DNA of 64,000 bases, from the NCBI GenBank assembly GCA_965216885.1, contig OZ244208.1, forward strand, positions 2,356,001 to 2,420,000. The letters are read 5' to 3'. Made by a program: the position numbers and the translations under genes. Source of the DNA: CAYNJG01 sp965216885 (GTDB lineage: Bacteria > Planctomycetota > Planctomycetia > Pirellulales > Pirellulaceae). This document shows positions 27,465 to 37,128 of the stretch, in pieces; position 1 is the stretch's first letter; every line of letters begins with the position of its first letter. A model generated the notes under the pieces. It saw nothing but the letters and a program-made list of their open reading frames with translations. It did not search any database and was not told where the DNA came from.

Positions 27465-28457
27465 GTGCGAATTCTGGTTACGGGAGCCACGGGGTTGGTG
27501 GGCAACAACTGCCTGCGAGAACTGGCCCGAAATCGCGACCACGAACTGCATGTGTTAGTTCGCGAAAACGCAGACGATCGTCCCTTTGAGGGGATCGACG
27601 TTTCGCGGCACCTTGCAGATCTTACGAATCAGGAGCGGATCGCCGAGGCGATGCCTGCGGTCGACGCGATCATTCATTCCGCCGGTGACACTCATATCGG
27701 CAAGATCGATCGTCCCCAACAACATGTTGTAAACGTCGTCGCAACAGATACGATCGCGAGGATTGCATTGGAGACGGGAGCCAGGTTGGTGTTCGTTTCT
27801 AGCGTCGACGCGTTGCCAACCGGACATTCCGATCAGCCCACGGACGAAACGACTGTCGGTGAAGCCAAGCATGATTGTGGCTATGTCACGACAAAACGTG
27901 AGGCCGAGCAACGTGTGCGGGCGCACATGGCAAACGGGTTAGATGCCGTCATCGTCAATCCGGGGTTCATGCTTGGCCCGTGGGATTGGAAGCCGTCGTC
28001 GGGACGAATGCTGTTGGAGGTAGCCACAAAGTTTACTCCGTTTGGCCCCAAAGGTGGTTTCAGCGTCTGTGACGTTCGCGATGTTGCGGCCGCCATTTGT
28101 ACCGCCGTGATCCGCGAGACTCGTTACGATCAGTACATTCTGGCAGGCAGTAACGTCCGCTATATCGATGCGTGGCGGGTCTTCGCCAGTGTCTCGGGCG
28201 GGTCGGCGCCGATCTGTCCGGCAGGCCCCCTGATGCGAATCATGGCGGGGCGCTGGGGAGATACCATGGCGTCCATAACCGGCAGAGAAGGGGACGTTAA
28301 TTCCGCCGCGATAGGGATGTCGGACCTTTACCACTACTACGACAGCACGCGTGCGATACAGGATCTGGATTATCGTGTTCGCGATATTTCCGAAAGTGCG
28401 GGTGATGCGTGGGACTGGTTTCTCAAGCACGGGTATGTCCCGGGCCGTCGCAAGTAG
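27465..28457 (+). CDS. Extended SDR, NAD(P)-dependent epimerase/reductase-like
   Basis: 330 residues from a GTG at 27465 with a strong GGAGGAAGGAAA site. The Rossmann motif is GATGLVG at the N-terminus. Catalytic residues are the Ser of VFVSSVDAL and the Tyr and Lys of GYVTTKREAE. The arrangement resembles dihydroflavonol-reductase/HpnA-like extended SDRs. The substrate is not evident. It is divergent from the GNAT/ketosynthase-like pair. Confidence 0.88.
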   Translation: MRILVTGATGLVGNNCLRELARNRDHELHVLVRENADDRPFEGIDVSRHLADLTNQERIAEAMPAVDAIIHSAGDTHIGKIDRPQQHVVNVVATDTIARIALETGARLVFVSSVDALPTGHSDQPTDETTVGEAKHDCGYVTTKREAEQRVRAHMANGLDAVIVNPGFMLGPWDWKPSSGRMLLEVATKFTPFGPKGGFSVCDVRDVAAAICTAVIRETRYDQYILAGSNVRYIDAWRVFASVSGGSAPICPAGPLMRIMAGRWGDTMASITGREGDVNSAAIGMSDLYHYYDSTRAIQDLDYRVRDISESAGDAWDWFLKHGYVPGRRK

Positions 28458-28637
28458 TCGACAGGAACTGGCAGACCGTCACAGCCAGACGGTCTCGCTA
28501 CTTCGGCTTCCGTCACGAGTTAAAAGAGGGCCGATTTCGCGGTTTTTTCCACGGGAGACAGCACTGGCATCCGCTGGTAATCAATCGTAGAATTTCCGAC
28601 CTGAAAACAGCCACTTGAAAACGGGAGCTAGAAAGAA

Positions 28638-28730
28638 ATGGCCACGCTACTGGGCATTTTGTTCTTTGGACTTGTAACGGCCGTACCGGTCGGACTGCTT
28701 TTCTACTTTTTGCTTCGTGACAGCAGTTGA
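28638..28730 (+). CDS. 30-residue single-helix membrane peptide
   Basis: The ORF is ATG to TGA, 30 residues (MATLLGILFFGLVTAVPVGL, then LFYFLLRDSS). One hydrophobic helix fills almost the whole peptide and ends in a charged RD. A GGAG site lies ten bases before the ATG. It is too short for standard gene callers and no family was recognised. Small membrane peptides of this size often attach to larger membrane complexes. Confidence 0.55.
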   Translation: MATLLGILFFGLVTAVPVGLLFYFLLRDSS

Positions 28731-28827
28731 TGCCACGTGGCGAAGATTGGGCCGCAACGTTGATTCCACAGCGGCCAGATACTTGGGCCCGGATACTTCG
28801 GCCTGGTCCTTAGGCCCGGTCAATGGG

Positions 28828-29313
28828 CTACTTGAGCACTGCCGGCTTCTTCGCTGACGCAAGCTGTTTGGAGTGCATATCCAGCTTGGCTTTGGCGATG
28901 GCCATCACCTTCGCGAAACTGGCCGGGTTCTTGTAGCCGCGAATCACTTCGACGACCTTGCCGGTTGGATGAACGACCGCGACGACGGGATACATGCGTA
29001 TTCCAAGCTGGCTGGCGACGGTTTTATGCTGTCGCCCATTGATCATCGTCGGGACGTACTTCGAGCCTACCTCTTTCCGAATACCCGGCTGCGTGAAGAC
29101 CTGCTGCTTCATGAGTTCACAGTAGGTGCAGCCCGGAACTGTCACGAACAGCATCATGGGCCGTTGCTTTTCGACCATGACCTGATGGGCGATTTTCAGG
29201 TCGGCGTGCCATTCGATTTTGGCGGGTGCTGCGGCTGGCTTTGTTGTCTGCGCATTCGCCAAATTCGAAAATGCTGCAGTCATGGCTGCAATGACAACTA
29301 AATGGCGTAGCAC
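28828..29313 (-). CDS. Exported thioredoxin-fold protein
   Basis: 161 residues from a GTG at 29313 with a textbook AGGAGG six bases upstream. A signal peptide (HLVVIAAMTAAFSNLANA) is followed by a thioredoxin-like domain with the CxxC motif in VPGCTYCELMKQQV, and later the cis-Pro segment (YPVVAVV). It should act as a periplasmic thiol-disulfide protein or thioredoxin-like chaperone. Its partner is unknown. An upstream in-frame ATG at 29412 would give a long N-terminus with no ribosome site. Confidence 0.85.
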   Translation of the reverse strand: MLRHLVVIAAMTAAFSNLANAQTTKPAAAPAKIEWHADLKIAHQVMVEKQRPMMLFVTVPGCTYCELMKQQVFTQPGIRKEVGSKYVPTMINGRQHKTVASQLGIRMYPVVAVVHPTGKVVEVIRGYKNPASFAKVMAIAKAKLDMHSKQLASAKKPAVLK

Positions 29314-29559
29314 AACGCACCTCCTGGAATGCTCAACGACTCCCGCTTGCGAACCTGCCTGGGCGAGTCCGCCGTCCATGTTCGTATCGGCAGCACTGCA
29401 AGCTCTTTCCACGCTGTTTCAGCGGAATACGGGTCATGCGGGAGGTGCCAATGAGTCCGGATGAGGCAATGTTGCGTACCTCTTTGTGAGTACGGCGCCG
29501 GAGCGGCAGATGTGCCGGAGAAGCGAGTGGCGGGGCAGGTTAGTGCCCCTCACCCAATG

Positions 29560-29584
29560 CCCTCTCCCTACGAAAGGGAGAGGG
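29560..29584. terminator. Second CCCTCTCCC hairpin, downstream of the FKBP gene
   Basis: A 10-bp stem (CCCTCTCCCT / AGGGAGAGGG) with a short loop, 13 bases beyond the FKBP stop on the minus strand. Same family as 21828-21850. Confidence 0.5.
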
Positions 29585-29597
29585 GCGATGATGGACG

Positions 29598-30485
29598 TCA
29601 CGGCTGGATGCTGATTAGCTCAACAAGAAATCGGAGGTCGGATCCCGGGGGAATTCCGGGCGTTCCGCGTTCGCCATAAGCGAGCGACGACGGGATATCT
29701 AACTCGATCATGCCACCTTCGCTGACAAGTTGAAGTCCTTGCGTCCATCCAGGGATGACACGATTGAGCGGGAAAGTTGCCGGTTCGCCGCGACCGTAAG
29801 AACTGTCAAATTCCTCACCTTGCGTAGGATCTGCCGCTTCCGGAAGCCAGCCGCGATAATGCACCGTTACCGTATCGGTGGCTGTGGGCGTTCCGCCGCT
29901 ACCCTTGCGTCGGATGCGGTACTTGAGTCCGCTTTCGGTCGCGGTGAACTCGGTCGGCGCATCTTCGTCGACGGGGCCGGGTTTAGGTGGCTCCAGCAGC
30001 TCGACCACGAATCGAAGTGTGGCATTTGGCGGGATCACGCCGCCAGCACCGGCTGCTCCGTATCCCAGCTCTGGCGGGACTTCCAATTCAATCTTGCCGC
30101 CCTGACCGATCAGCTGCACACCCTCGGTCCAACCGGGAATGACGCCGTTCAGCGGAAAGCTGGTGGGCGTACCGCGCGAGTAGGAGCTGTCAAATTCCGT
30201 GCCCTCATCGCCATTGTCCGGGTTCGGCAGCCAACCACGATAGTGCACGGTGACCGTGTCCGTCGCAGCCGGCGATGGGCCCGTGCCCTCGCGGAGGATT
30301 CGATATTTCAAACCTGATGCCGTTGTCTGAAATTCAGTGGGGGGTTCCGCATTGGTGGTGTCGGGAGCGGACATGGATTCTCCTGATGGCGTTGGCGTGA
30401 CCGCAGTCGGGGTGGGGGCTGGGCTGGGGGTACATCCAACCGCAAACAGAACGGCAACAGCCGCAAACTTGAGTGACGTGCGCAT
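29598..30485 (-). CDS. Lipoprotein with two tandem FKBP-type peptidyl-prolyl isomerase domains
   Basis: 295 residues. The lipobox is FAVGC near residue 18, followed by a Pro/Thr-rich linker. Two FKBP domains follow, at about residues 60-165 and 180-295. Each has the YRILREGTG/YRIRRKGSG opening, VTVHYRGWLP, FDSSYxRG, FPLNxVIPGWTxGxQL, and the active-site hydrophobic strand ending in FxVEL. It probably acts as a periplasmic folding factor at the outer or inner membrane. The two domains are similar to each other, so the gene arose by duplication. Confidence 0.92.
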   Translation of the reverse strand: MRTSLKFAAVAVLFAVGCTPSPAPTPTAVTPTPSGESMSAPDTTNAEPPTEFQTTASGLKYRILREGTGPSPAATDTVTVHYRGWLPNPDNGDEGTEFDSSYSRGTPTSFPLNGVIPGWTEGVQLIGQGGKIELEVPPELGYGAAGAGGVIPPNATLRFVVELLEPPKPGPVDEDAPTEFTATESGLKYRIRRKGSGGTPTATDTVTVHYRGWLPEAADPTQGEEFDSSYGRGEPATFPLNRVIPGWTQGLQLVSEGGMIELDIPSSLAYGERGTPGIPPGSDLRFLVELISIQP

Positions 30486-30762
30486 TGGATTCTCGCGAGA
30501 TCGGGTGCAGCTTTGTCAGAAACGAATCCAAGAACGTAACATACCAACGACAGCGCCACCACCAGCTCAAACGGGCCAAGGATGTGTAAGAAGACGCGTC
30601 AATTCGACTGCTGACGCTCGGTTACGCTCGAAGGCCAGGTCGCTCGCCGTTTGCCGCACATTGGACTTCTTCTCGGCTACGCCGTGCGGGCTGCATGGCG
30701 GGGCATTTCCGCGGAATCGCGGCCATTCGAGGCAGCAACATCATTTCAGAATGACGGCCGAG

Positions 30763-31392
30763 CTACTTCCTTAGTTCAAAGACAACCGAGCCCGGCATGT
30801 ACGACGCGCGAGCCGCCACTTCAACGCCCAGCGTTGTTTCCGTGTTGTACTTCTTCGGAATGAGTTCCTTGCCGTCGACTTCCTTCGAGATGCGCACAAG
30901 GTACAGCCCCGGCGAAACGCCAGCGCGGACGTTGTCGTGAGGCATGTGTTCTTTGGCCATCGACATCGACGCAAACCCGTCCATGTCTGTTTCGCCAGTG
31001 GCTGGATGCAGCACGTCCCCAAGGAACTCTTCAGGTTCGAACGTGATCTTCACTCCGTCGATCGTGCGACCGCGGTAGACGACCTTCGCACCGACCAGCA
31101 TGATGCCGGCTCCCGCATCGACCCATTTTTCCTGGATCATGGCGCTGATTTCTTCGGCCGTGATTGCACCATCCCCATCGGTATCGATACGCTCCAATGA
31201 GAACTTCAGGCCGGGTGCCGATTTGAGTTCACTCTTATCGACTTTGCCGTCCGAGTTGGTGTCGTATTGCGCCATCGCCGCCGCGGCCGCACCGTCCGGA
31301 TCAAAAGCCGGCGGTCGGAGGGCGGGCAACTGGTATCGACAACCGGTGATCAGCAGACACGATGTGATCACGAAGAGCATCAAGTGGCGCAT
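30763..31392 (-). CDS. EF-hand lipoprotein with a carboxypeptidase-regulatory-like domain
   Basis: 209 residues from the ATG at 31392 with AGGAAG upstream. The lipobox is LITGC. Two EF-hand loops follow (DTNSDGKVDKSE and DTDGDGAITAEE). The C-terminal domain (KVVYRGRTIDGVKITFEPEEFLGD, later TDMDGFASM and SPGLYLVRIS) resembles the transthyretin/carboxypeptidase-regulatory fold common in planctomycete secreted proteins. Calcium binding is predicted. The neighbouring DUF1559 gene is upstream and on the same strand. Confidence 0.85.
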   Translation of the reverse strand: MRHLMLFVITSCLLITGCRYQLPALRPPAFDPDGAAAAAMAQYDTNSDGKVDKSELKSAPGLKFSLERIDTDGDGAITAEEISAMIQEKWVDAGAGIMLVGAKVVYRGRTIDGVKITFEPEEFLGDVLHPATGETDMDGFASMSMAKEHMPHDNVRAGVSPGLYLVRISKEVDGKELIPKKYNTETTLGVEVAARASYMPGSVVFELRK

Positions 31393-31405
31393 AGCTTCCT
31401 GCTTT

Positions 31406-32413
31406 CTACTGGTCCCCGTCAATGATCGAGGCACCATCCTTTCGATTCGCGTTCCTCTTGTGGACTCGATGATCGATATCGAATCCCAGGCTGTGGACGG
31501 AGCCGTCCACCATGACCGTCTGGAAACCGGCCGGATGAGCACTGCCGTAAATCTTGGGTGAATGGAGTCCAACCTGGTCCCGTGCGGGAGGGATGCCTGC
31601 CCATCGCAGGTTGTCGTGATCAACGCCCGTGTAGTAGGACGCGTCGTCACCCCATGACTCTCCCGTTTCGTAGTAGTCGGGCATCAGGTATTTCTCGCCG
31701 CCGAGATAAGTCTTGCTGGTGCCGTCTTCGATACGACGAAGGCTGAGAATACTGATCTGGAAGCAAATTCCGTTCAGAGCACCTTGCGGGACACACCCTC
31801 CGCCCGACTGTCCGATGGGGCAGATGTTGTCCTTCATCCAGTCGTAGTCGCCATCGCCTTCGGAGTAGGAACCTGGTCCGTAGGCGGCACCATCTTCGCC
31901 ACTGCCACCGTTAAAAACGTAGTCGCCCCGCGCGGTGCGGGGAAGTCGAGCCGTCCAGGCATTGATCCACGGGTCGTAGTTCCTGAAAGCCCGTGCCACG
32001 TTGTCCCGACGTGATGGACAGCCAAAGGTCGCGACGGGCGTCGTTGCCAAACGAATGCCCAGCTGCATTTTCTTTTCACGCTCGGGAAGGCCCTTACCAA
32101 TCTCCCGGAGTGGACCTTCCTCAATGAACGAGAGGATGTTGTACATCCAGCCGCCCGGCTGTTGCTCGCCGTAGCCACGGTCCGGGTCTCCGATATAGCC
32201 AAAGCCCCAACCGCCCGAAGGCAGGAAGCCGTGAGCGCTCTCGTGATTGAGCGACGCCAGGCCAATGTTCTTCAGGTTGTTGACACACTGCGTGCGTCTT
32301 GCGGCTTCGCGAGCTGACTGAACAGCAGGCAACAGGAGTGTGACGAGCATGGCAATGATGGCGATGACCACCAACAGCTCTACCAGGGTAAATCCAGAAC
32401 GTGTTTTGCGCAT
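31406..32413 (-). CDS. DUF1559-type pseudopilin-like protein
   Basis: 335 residues from the ATG at 32413. A type IV pilin-like N-terminal methylation motif (TRSGFTLVELLVVIAIIAML) is followed by LLPAVQSAREAARRTQCVNNLKNI, typical of the planctomycete DUF1559 family. The C-terminal H-x9-DG motif is present (AHPAGFQTVMVDGS). These proteins occur in many copies in planctomycetes and are thought to be surface or secretion-related pseudopilins. The EF-hand lipoprotein gene lies 13 bases downstream, so the two are probably one operon. Confidence 0.92.
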   Translation of the reverse strand: MRKTRSGFTLVELLVVIAIIAMLVTLLLPAVQSAREAARRTQCVNNLKNIGLASLNHESAHGFLPSGGWGFGYIGDPDRGYGEQQPGGWMYNILSFIEEGPLREIGKGLPEREKKMQLGIRLATTPVATFGCPSRRDNVARAFRNYDPWINAWTARLPRTARGDYVFNGGSGEDGAAYGPGSYSEGDGDYDWMKDNICPIGQSGGGCVPQGALNGICFQISILSLRRIEDGTSKTYLGGEKYLMPDYYETGESWGDDASYYTGVDHDNLRWAGIPPARDQVGLHSPKIYGSAHPAGFQTVMVDGSVHSLGFDIDHRVHKRNANRKDGASIIDGDQ

Positions 32414-32584
32414 ACTGTCAATCTCTCCCTTGAAATCAGTAATTGCTGGAGTGTTTGATGCTCCAGAACGTTGGGCCAATCAAACGGACGGCGATGCTCC
32501 ACAGTACGCGACCGCACTGAAGTTCATCGCCTCTGTCTGATGTCACCCAGGTTTTCATTACCCCAGAAACCCGTTCGCAAGCGA

Positions 32585-35476
32585 CTATCGTCGTTTGCGG
32601 TAAGCCAATCCTATCAAAGCGGCAACAGAAAGTAGAAGTCCAGAAGCCGGTTCCGGAACACTTGCGGCGGCAGCTCCGGACGTTTGACCGAAGTTACCGG
32701 AAAGTGCCAGAAAGTCCGGGAAGTCTACCGTTCCGCTGCAGTCCAAATCACCCGCCTGATAGTCGCCTTCCTGATTGAAGTTTCCAGAAAGCGTCAGGAA
32801 GTCGGGGAATTCTACGACTCCGTTGCCGTCGACGTCACCTTTGATCAAACCCAGGTCTGCAAGTACCGCGTCAACGTCGCCCGACTCGCAGATGTTCGTC
32901 AGGTCGAACTCCATTCCCGGGTTACCTTCGCCTTCGCCAATGTATGAAACGTCCAGTCCAATTGTTTGCTGGTCCGTCGTAACGATGGAGATTTCCAGGT
33001 CCTCGGCGTTTCCGCCCCATGCACCCGCGAGTGTTACGATCTGTTCTTCATCGAACACCGTGCTGCCCAGCAGGAATGCTTCGGCAACATGGTCGACACT
33101 GGCGGCCAGCGTATCCCATGTTTCGCCGCTTCCTTCTCCGGCCGCATCCAGGTCCTGAGCGTCGAGATTACTGCCGGCCCATGACTGACGGTTGATGGAT
33201 CCTTCCTCGCTGGTGATCTCGTAATACTGGATCTCTCGGCCGAACTGACCACCAATCAGGTTAATGTCACCCGTCCCGCGATCTACTTCGACTCGCATTT
33301 GCGTTGGAGCAAACGACTCGTCGTAAATTCGGAAGTCGTCGATCTCACCAAGGAACTCGCGGTTGAAGCATTCGCCTTCTTCGCACTCAAACGGAAAATC
33401 GCCGTTCAGCGACGAGCCGATCCAGACTTCGTGGTTCTCGATGTTGGGAACGCCCGGTGTGAGTTCACCGTCACCCAGCCAGACGTCATCGAGCCGCATG
33501 AAGAGTTGACCGGGCTCGGGCTCTTCGGGGTCGAAGTCTTCGGGAGCGACATAGGTGACGCGTAGTTGGTGTTGGATATCGTCGCCGATGACGAATTCTG
33601 GCGGCGTGATTCGAACTTCGCCCGAGAACCAGTTGTCGTAGACGATGTCGCCTTCCGGTTCGATGAACAGGGCCATCGAGCGGTTGTCGGGATTGTCCGG
33701 AGCATCAAAGTCCGCGGAACTCAGGAGGATATGACCCGCTCCGTCGTCATGCTCAAGTGCCGAAAAAGAGATGTCGATTGCAAAGTCGCTGCTGCCGTCA
33801 AACGGGTTGGCGTCACCAAGTGGCACGCCAACGAATTCCGTTGGTGTTCCCGTCATGAAGAGCACGCCACCGTCGACCTCGGGGTCGCCACCGAAGAAAC
33901 CGGGGTCGATGTCTGCGTCGCGATTGTTGCCCGAACTGTCTTCTGTTCCATTTTGGAACGTGTACTCAACCAGCAATTCTGCGTTCGCCGAGTTGGGTGC
34001 CATGAAAAGGATGGCTGCCACCAGGCCGACGAAGAACGGTGCCGATCGCTTGGTTGCAATCGCGACAGCGGCACGGGCCGGCTGTTTGCGACGTCGCAGG
34101 GAAAGCAGGCCAAGACCGCCCAGTCCCAGCAACGCGAAACCGGATGGCTCGGGGACAGCGGCCGTCATTGCCGCGAATGCACCTTCGCCGTTTGCTTCGT
34201 CAAATGCGATGGAAAACTCGATGAAGTCATCACCGCTGAAAATTCCATCGGTATTTAAGTCACCCAGGAAATACGCTTCGCGACCGGTCAAGTCGTCGAT
34301 GTCGGACCCAAATCCGGCAACGAACAATTCCCAGTCCAGTACGGAGACTTCGCCGTCCATATTGAGGTCGGCAAAGATCGACTCGCTGCCCGTGTAGGAC
34401 ACGGCTCCGCTAACCGACTCCTCAAGAGCGGTATCGAAGAGTTCGACCCGTACGTCTTCCAGCGGCGAAGCCAACCAGAGTCCGTCACCGAACGAGAAAA
34501 CCTGTCCACTGGTGAGGGTGGCTGAATCGCCCGTTTCCAATAGCAGTTCTGCCGATGATTCGTCAACGTTCCAGGCAACATCCGAAACCGAACCGTCGCC
34601 GGCCGAATCGAGGTTACCCGAGATGGATGACCACGCCGCAGGATCGAGCGAACCGGAGTTGGAAATGATGCTGATCGAGTTGAAGGAGAAGTCGTCATCC
34701 AGAATGCTCTCCAGCGAGACTTCACCTGTCGCTCGATTGATTTCAATCAGTACAGGAGGAGGACTGGGAGCTTCGATTATGAGGTTGTCGAAGCTGGCGA
34801 TGATTCCGTCTGCACCTGGGTCGATGTCTTCGAAACCAAAATCGTCATTCGTCTGGTCAGCGACACGGGTGCGGTCCAGCGTTGCGTCACGCGAGTATTC
34901 GAAGACCTCTTCGGCGACCGGAAATTCCAGATCGTCCACGTACAATTCCCAGAGGCTTTCCCCTGCTGTGTAGTCGAGGCGAACAGTGTGGAACTCGCCG
35001 TCATTGAGTCCCTCGCCAAAGCCCATCCCACCGATGTACCAGGCATCGGCAACCACTTCGCCTTCGCCGGTAAGGAAGATGTTCAGCGATCCAACGCCGT
35101 TACCGCCATCGTTTTCGCAGTCTTCCGGGCAGTTACTGTTGTCTGATGAGAAAAGTGGTCCGCCACCATCGTCTTCGGAGGAGAAGTCGAATTGGACGCT
35201 CCAGTCCGCGGCACCACCGAATGGATTGAGTACGCCAAACGGGATGTCCAAGCCGGAGCCAACTCCGTCCGTTTGAAGAACGCCGTCGGCAACAATCGCA
35301 CCGTTGATCAGAGTTCCATTTGGACCAACCCCAAGGTTCGGAACCGTCGATCCGGTGGCCGATTCAAAATCAAACTCGGCAAGTATGATTGCGTTTGCCG
35401 TTTGAGCAAGGGAGAAGACTGACCCCAATGCAAGGAGTGCCAAGACGAGCGACCACGGTTGAATTCTCATACTCAC
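32585..35476 (-). CDS. Fused double PEP-CTERM precursor with two concanavalin/LamG-like modules
   Basis: 963 residues. Residues 1-29 are a signal peptide. The first module (30-430) has a LamG-like domain and two dockerin-like calcium repeats (DLNMDGEVSVLDWE, GDLNTDGIFSGDD). It ends in a complete PEP-CTERM tail (VPEP at 441, a hydrophobic helix, then RRRKQ at 461-465). An internal signal peptide follows (about 476-499, cleavage after NSANA), then a second module with LamG-like and dockerin-like repeats (GDVDGNGVVEF, GDLDCSGTVDF) and a terminal PEP-CTERM (VPEP at 940, ending YRKRR). The start is a GTG with AGGGA spaced correctly; an ATG follows six bases later. It looks like two adjacent genes fused in frame by loss of a stop. 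Confidence 0.9.
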   Translation of the reverse strand: MSMRIQPWSLVLALLALGSVFSLAQTANAIILAEFDFESATGSTVPNLGVGPNGTLINGAIVADGVLQTDGVGSGLDIPFGVLNPFGGAADWSVQFDFSSEDDGGGPLFSSDNSNCPEDCENDGGNGVGSLNIFLTGEGEVVADAWYIGGMGFGEGLNDGEFHTVRLDYTAGESLWELYVDDLEFPVAEEVFEYSRDATLDRTRVADQTNDDFGFEDIDPGADGIIASFDNLIIEAPSPPPVLIEINRATGEVSLESILDDDFSFNSISIISNSGSLDPAAWSSISGNLDSAGDGSVSDVAWNVDESSAELLLETGDSATLTSGQVFSFGDGLWLASPLEDVRVELFDTALEESVSGAVSYTGSESIFADLNMDGEVSVLDWELFVAGFGSDIDDLTGREAYFLGDLNTDGIFSGDDFIEFSIAFDEANGEGAFAAMTAAVPEPSGFALLGLGGLGLLSLRRRKQPARAAVAIATKRSAPFFVGLVAAILFMAPNSANAELLVEYTFQNGTEDSSGNNRDADIDPGFFGGDPEVDGGVLFMTGTPTEFVGVPLGDANPFDGSSDFAIDISFSALEHDDGAGHILLSSADFDAPDNPDNRSMALFIEPEGDIVYDNWFSGEVRITPPEFVIGDDIQHQLRVTYVAPEDFDPEEPEPGQLFMRLDDVWLGDGELTPGVPNIENHEVWIGSSLNGDFPFECEEGECFNREFLGEIDDFRIYDESFAPTQMRVEVDRGTGDINLIGGQFGREIQYYEITSEEGSINRQSWAGSNLDAQDLDAAGEGSGETWDTLAASVDHVAEAFLLGSTVFDEEQIVTLAGAWGGNAEDLEISIVTTDQQTIGLDVSYIGEGEGNPGMEFDLTNICESGDVDAVLADLGLIKGDVDGNGVVEFPDFLTLSGNFNQEGDYQAGDLDCSGTVDFPDFLALSGNFGQTSGAAAASVPEPASGLLLSVAALIGLAYRKRR

Positions 35477-35748
35477 TAGTTCCCTGAATCAATGTTCTTT
35501 ACGGACCATCACAGGCGATTGCATTGTTCGCCTCTGTCGCCGCAGTTCTATGGCGACGAGCTTTCCCAGCGCGGACGACCTGCCCACATAACAGCTCAAT
35601 TTAGTCGATTGCAATTGGAACTTCAAATTCTCGGCAGGATGTTACGATGCGTTACGCATCAGGTTTTGGATGGCCCATGCTGAGTCGAAATCGCGTTCCT
35701 TTACAACCGTGCTTGCCCGGCAACATATTCGTCTCGCTCTTGAAACGA

Positions 35749-37128
35749 CTACATTTCAATTTCGAATCCGCTTCGCGGTGTGCGAGCTACAAAGCTGTTC
35801 GCCTGATCATCTCCGACAATTTTCTCTGCCGCAGGATCCCAGGTGATCTTGCGCCCAAGTCGAGCGGCGATACCGGCCAGATGGCAGGTTGAAAGTGCCC
35901 GGTGATGCGAGTGCACATCGGAGATGGGATCCTTCCGATCGGTGGCTGCTTCGAAGAAATTGCGGAAATGGTCAGCCAGCGGCCGTCCTTTATAGGCAGC
36001 CTCCAGCGCGCCGGCGGGAAGTGGGTTCGACTTCAGTTCTTCGACGGGTTTGCCTGTCAGGCGGCCGCGATTTACGAAGATGCGCCCCTTGGTGCCCTCG
36101 AAGAGAATGCCGTTGCCCATGTCATGACGGATCTCGATGAGCTTGTCATCGGCAAACTTCGCCTTGATCAGAAATTCGGTTGCCGTGTTGTACTGCGAAT
36201 CGTCCAGCGGGTAGCCATCTTTATAGGGTACGGGGTGTTTGGCCATCACGGGGTCGACAGAGACAGGCCCGGTTTCAATCTTGTCCATGCCCCATGTTGC
36301 GATGTCGACGTGATGAGCTCCCCAGTCCGTCAGTTTGCCACCGGAGTACTCGTACCACCAACGGAACTCGTAGTGGGATCGCGACCAGCTTTGGGTCTCA
36401 CCGTTCGGTCCGGCCTGGTATCGATGCTTCACCAAAGGAGCCGGCCCGAGCCACAGGTTCCAGTCAAAGTGAGCCGGCGGCGCGGATACCGGTAGCTTGG
36501 GACTCGTTGGTCCGCCACCAATGCTGCACGTTGCTTTGGTGATGTCGCCAATCCGCCCTTCGCGGATGAGCGCGATGGTTCGAATGAAATTCTGATTGCT
36601 ACGTTGTTGCGTGCCGATCTGCACGACGCTACCTGTCTTGCGACACACTTCACTCATCTTTCGACCTTCGTCGATCGTGAGCGTCATGGGCTTTTCGCAG
36701 TAGACGTCCTTGCCCGCCAGCATGGCTTCGATGGCGATTTTTGCGTGCCAGTGATCGGGCGTTGAAATGTGAACCATGTCGATCTTGTCATCATCAAGAA
36801 TCGCTCGGTAATCCGTGTGCATGGCGGCTTCGGAGCCGGTCCAGCCTTTTACAATTTCCTGTGCCATTTCCTGGCGTCGCCCATCGGCATCGCACACGGC
36901 AACGTAGTCGCCGTACTTGCGGAAGTCGGGCGCGGATCCGTGCGGCCCGTCGATGCCAGTTGCCTTCTGGCACCAGCGACTGCCTGTACCAATTGCCCCC
37001 ACTCGCGGTCGATCGTTTGCGGCGAGAAATCCCATGGCTCGGTCGGTGCGACTTGCGATGACAGCAGCTCCGGCCCATCCCAGAGTGCTCTTGAGGGCGC
37101 GGCGACGATTGATGGTTGGCTTGGACAT
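35749..37128 (-). CDS. Tat-exported Gfo/Idh/MocA family oxidoreductase
   Basis: 459 residues from the ATG at 37128. The N-terminus is a twin-arginine signal (NRRRALKSTLGWAGAAVIAS). The NAD(P)-binding domain follows (VGAIGTGSRW) with the family Lys in YCEKPMTLT, and the catalytic His-rich segment DWGAHHVDIATW. It probably oxidises or reduces sugars or inositol-like compounds in the periplasm with a tightly bound cofactor. A paralogue is at 50814. Planctomycetes carry many of these. The frame extends well upstream without homology, so the later start is chosen. Confidence 0.92.
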   Translation of the reverse strand: MSKPTINRRRALKSTLGWAGAAVIASRTDRAMGFLAANDRPRVGAIGTGSRWCQKATGIDGPHGSAPDFRKYGDYVAVCDADGRRQEMAQEIVKGWTGSEAAMHTDYRAILDDDKIDMVHISTPDHWHAKIAIEAMLAGKDVYCEKPMTLTIDEGRKMSEVCRKTGSVVQIGTQQRSNQNFIRTIALIREGRIGDITKATCSIGGGPTSPKLPVSAPPAHFDWNLWLGPAPLVKHRYQAGPNGETQSWSRSHYEFRWWYEYSGGKLTDWGAHHVDIATWGMDKIETGPVSVDPVMAKHPVPYKDGYPLDDSQYNTATEFLIKAKFADDKLIEIRHDMGNGILFEGTKGRIFVNRGRLTGKPVEELKSNPLPAGALEAAYKGRPLADHFRNFFEAATDRKDPISDVHSHHRALSTCHLAGIAARLGRKITWDPAAEKIVGDDQANSFVARTPRSGFEIEM

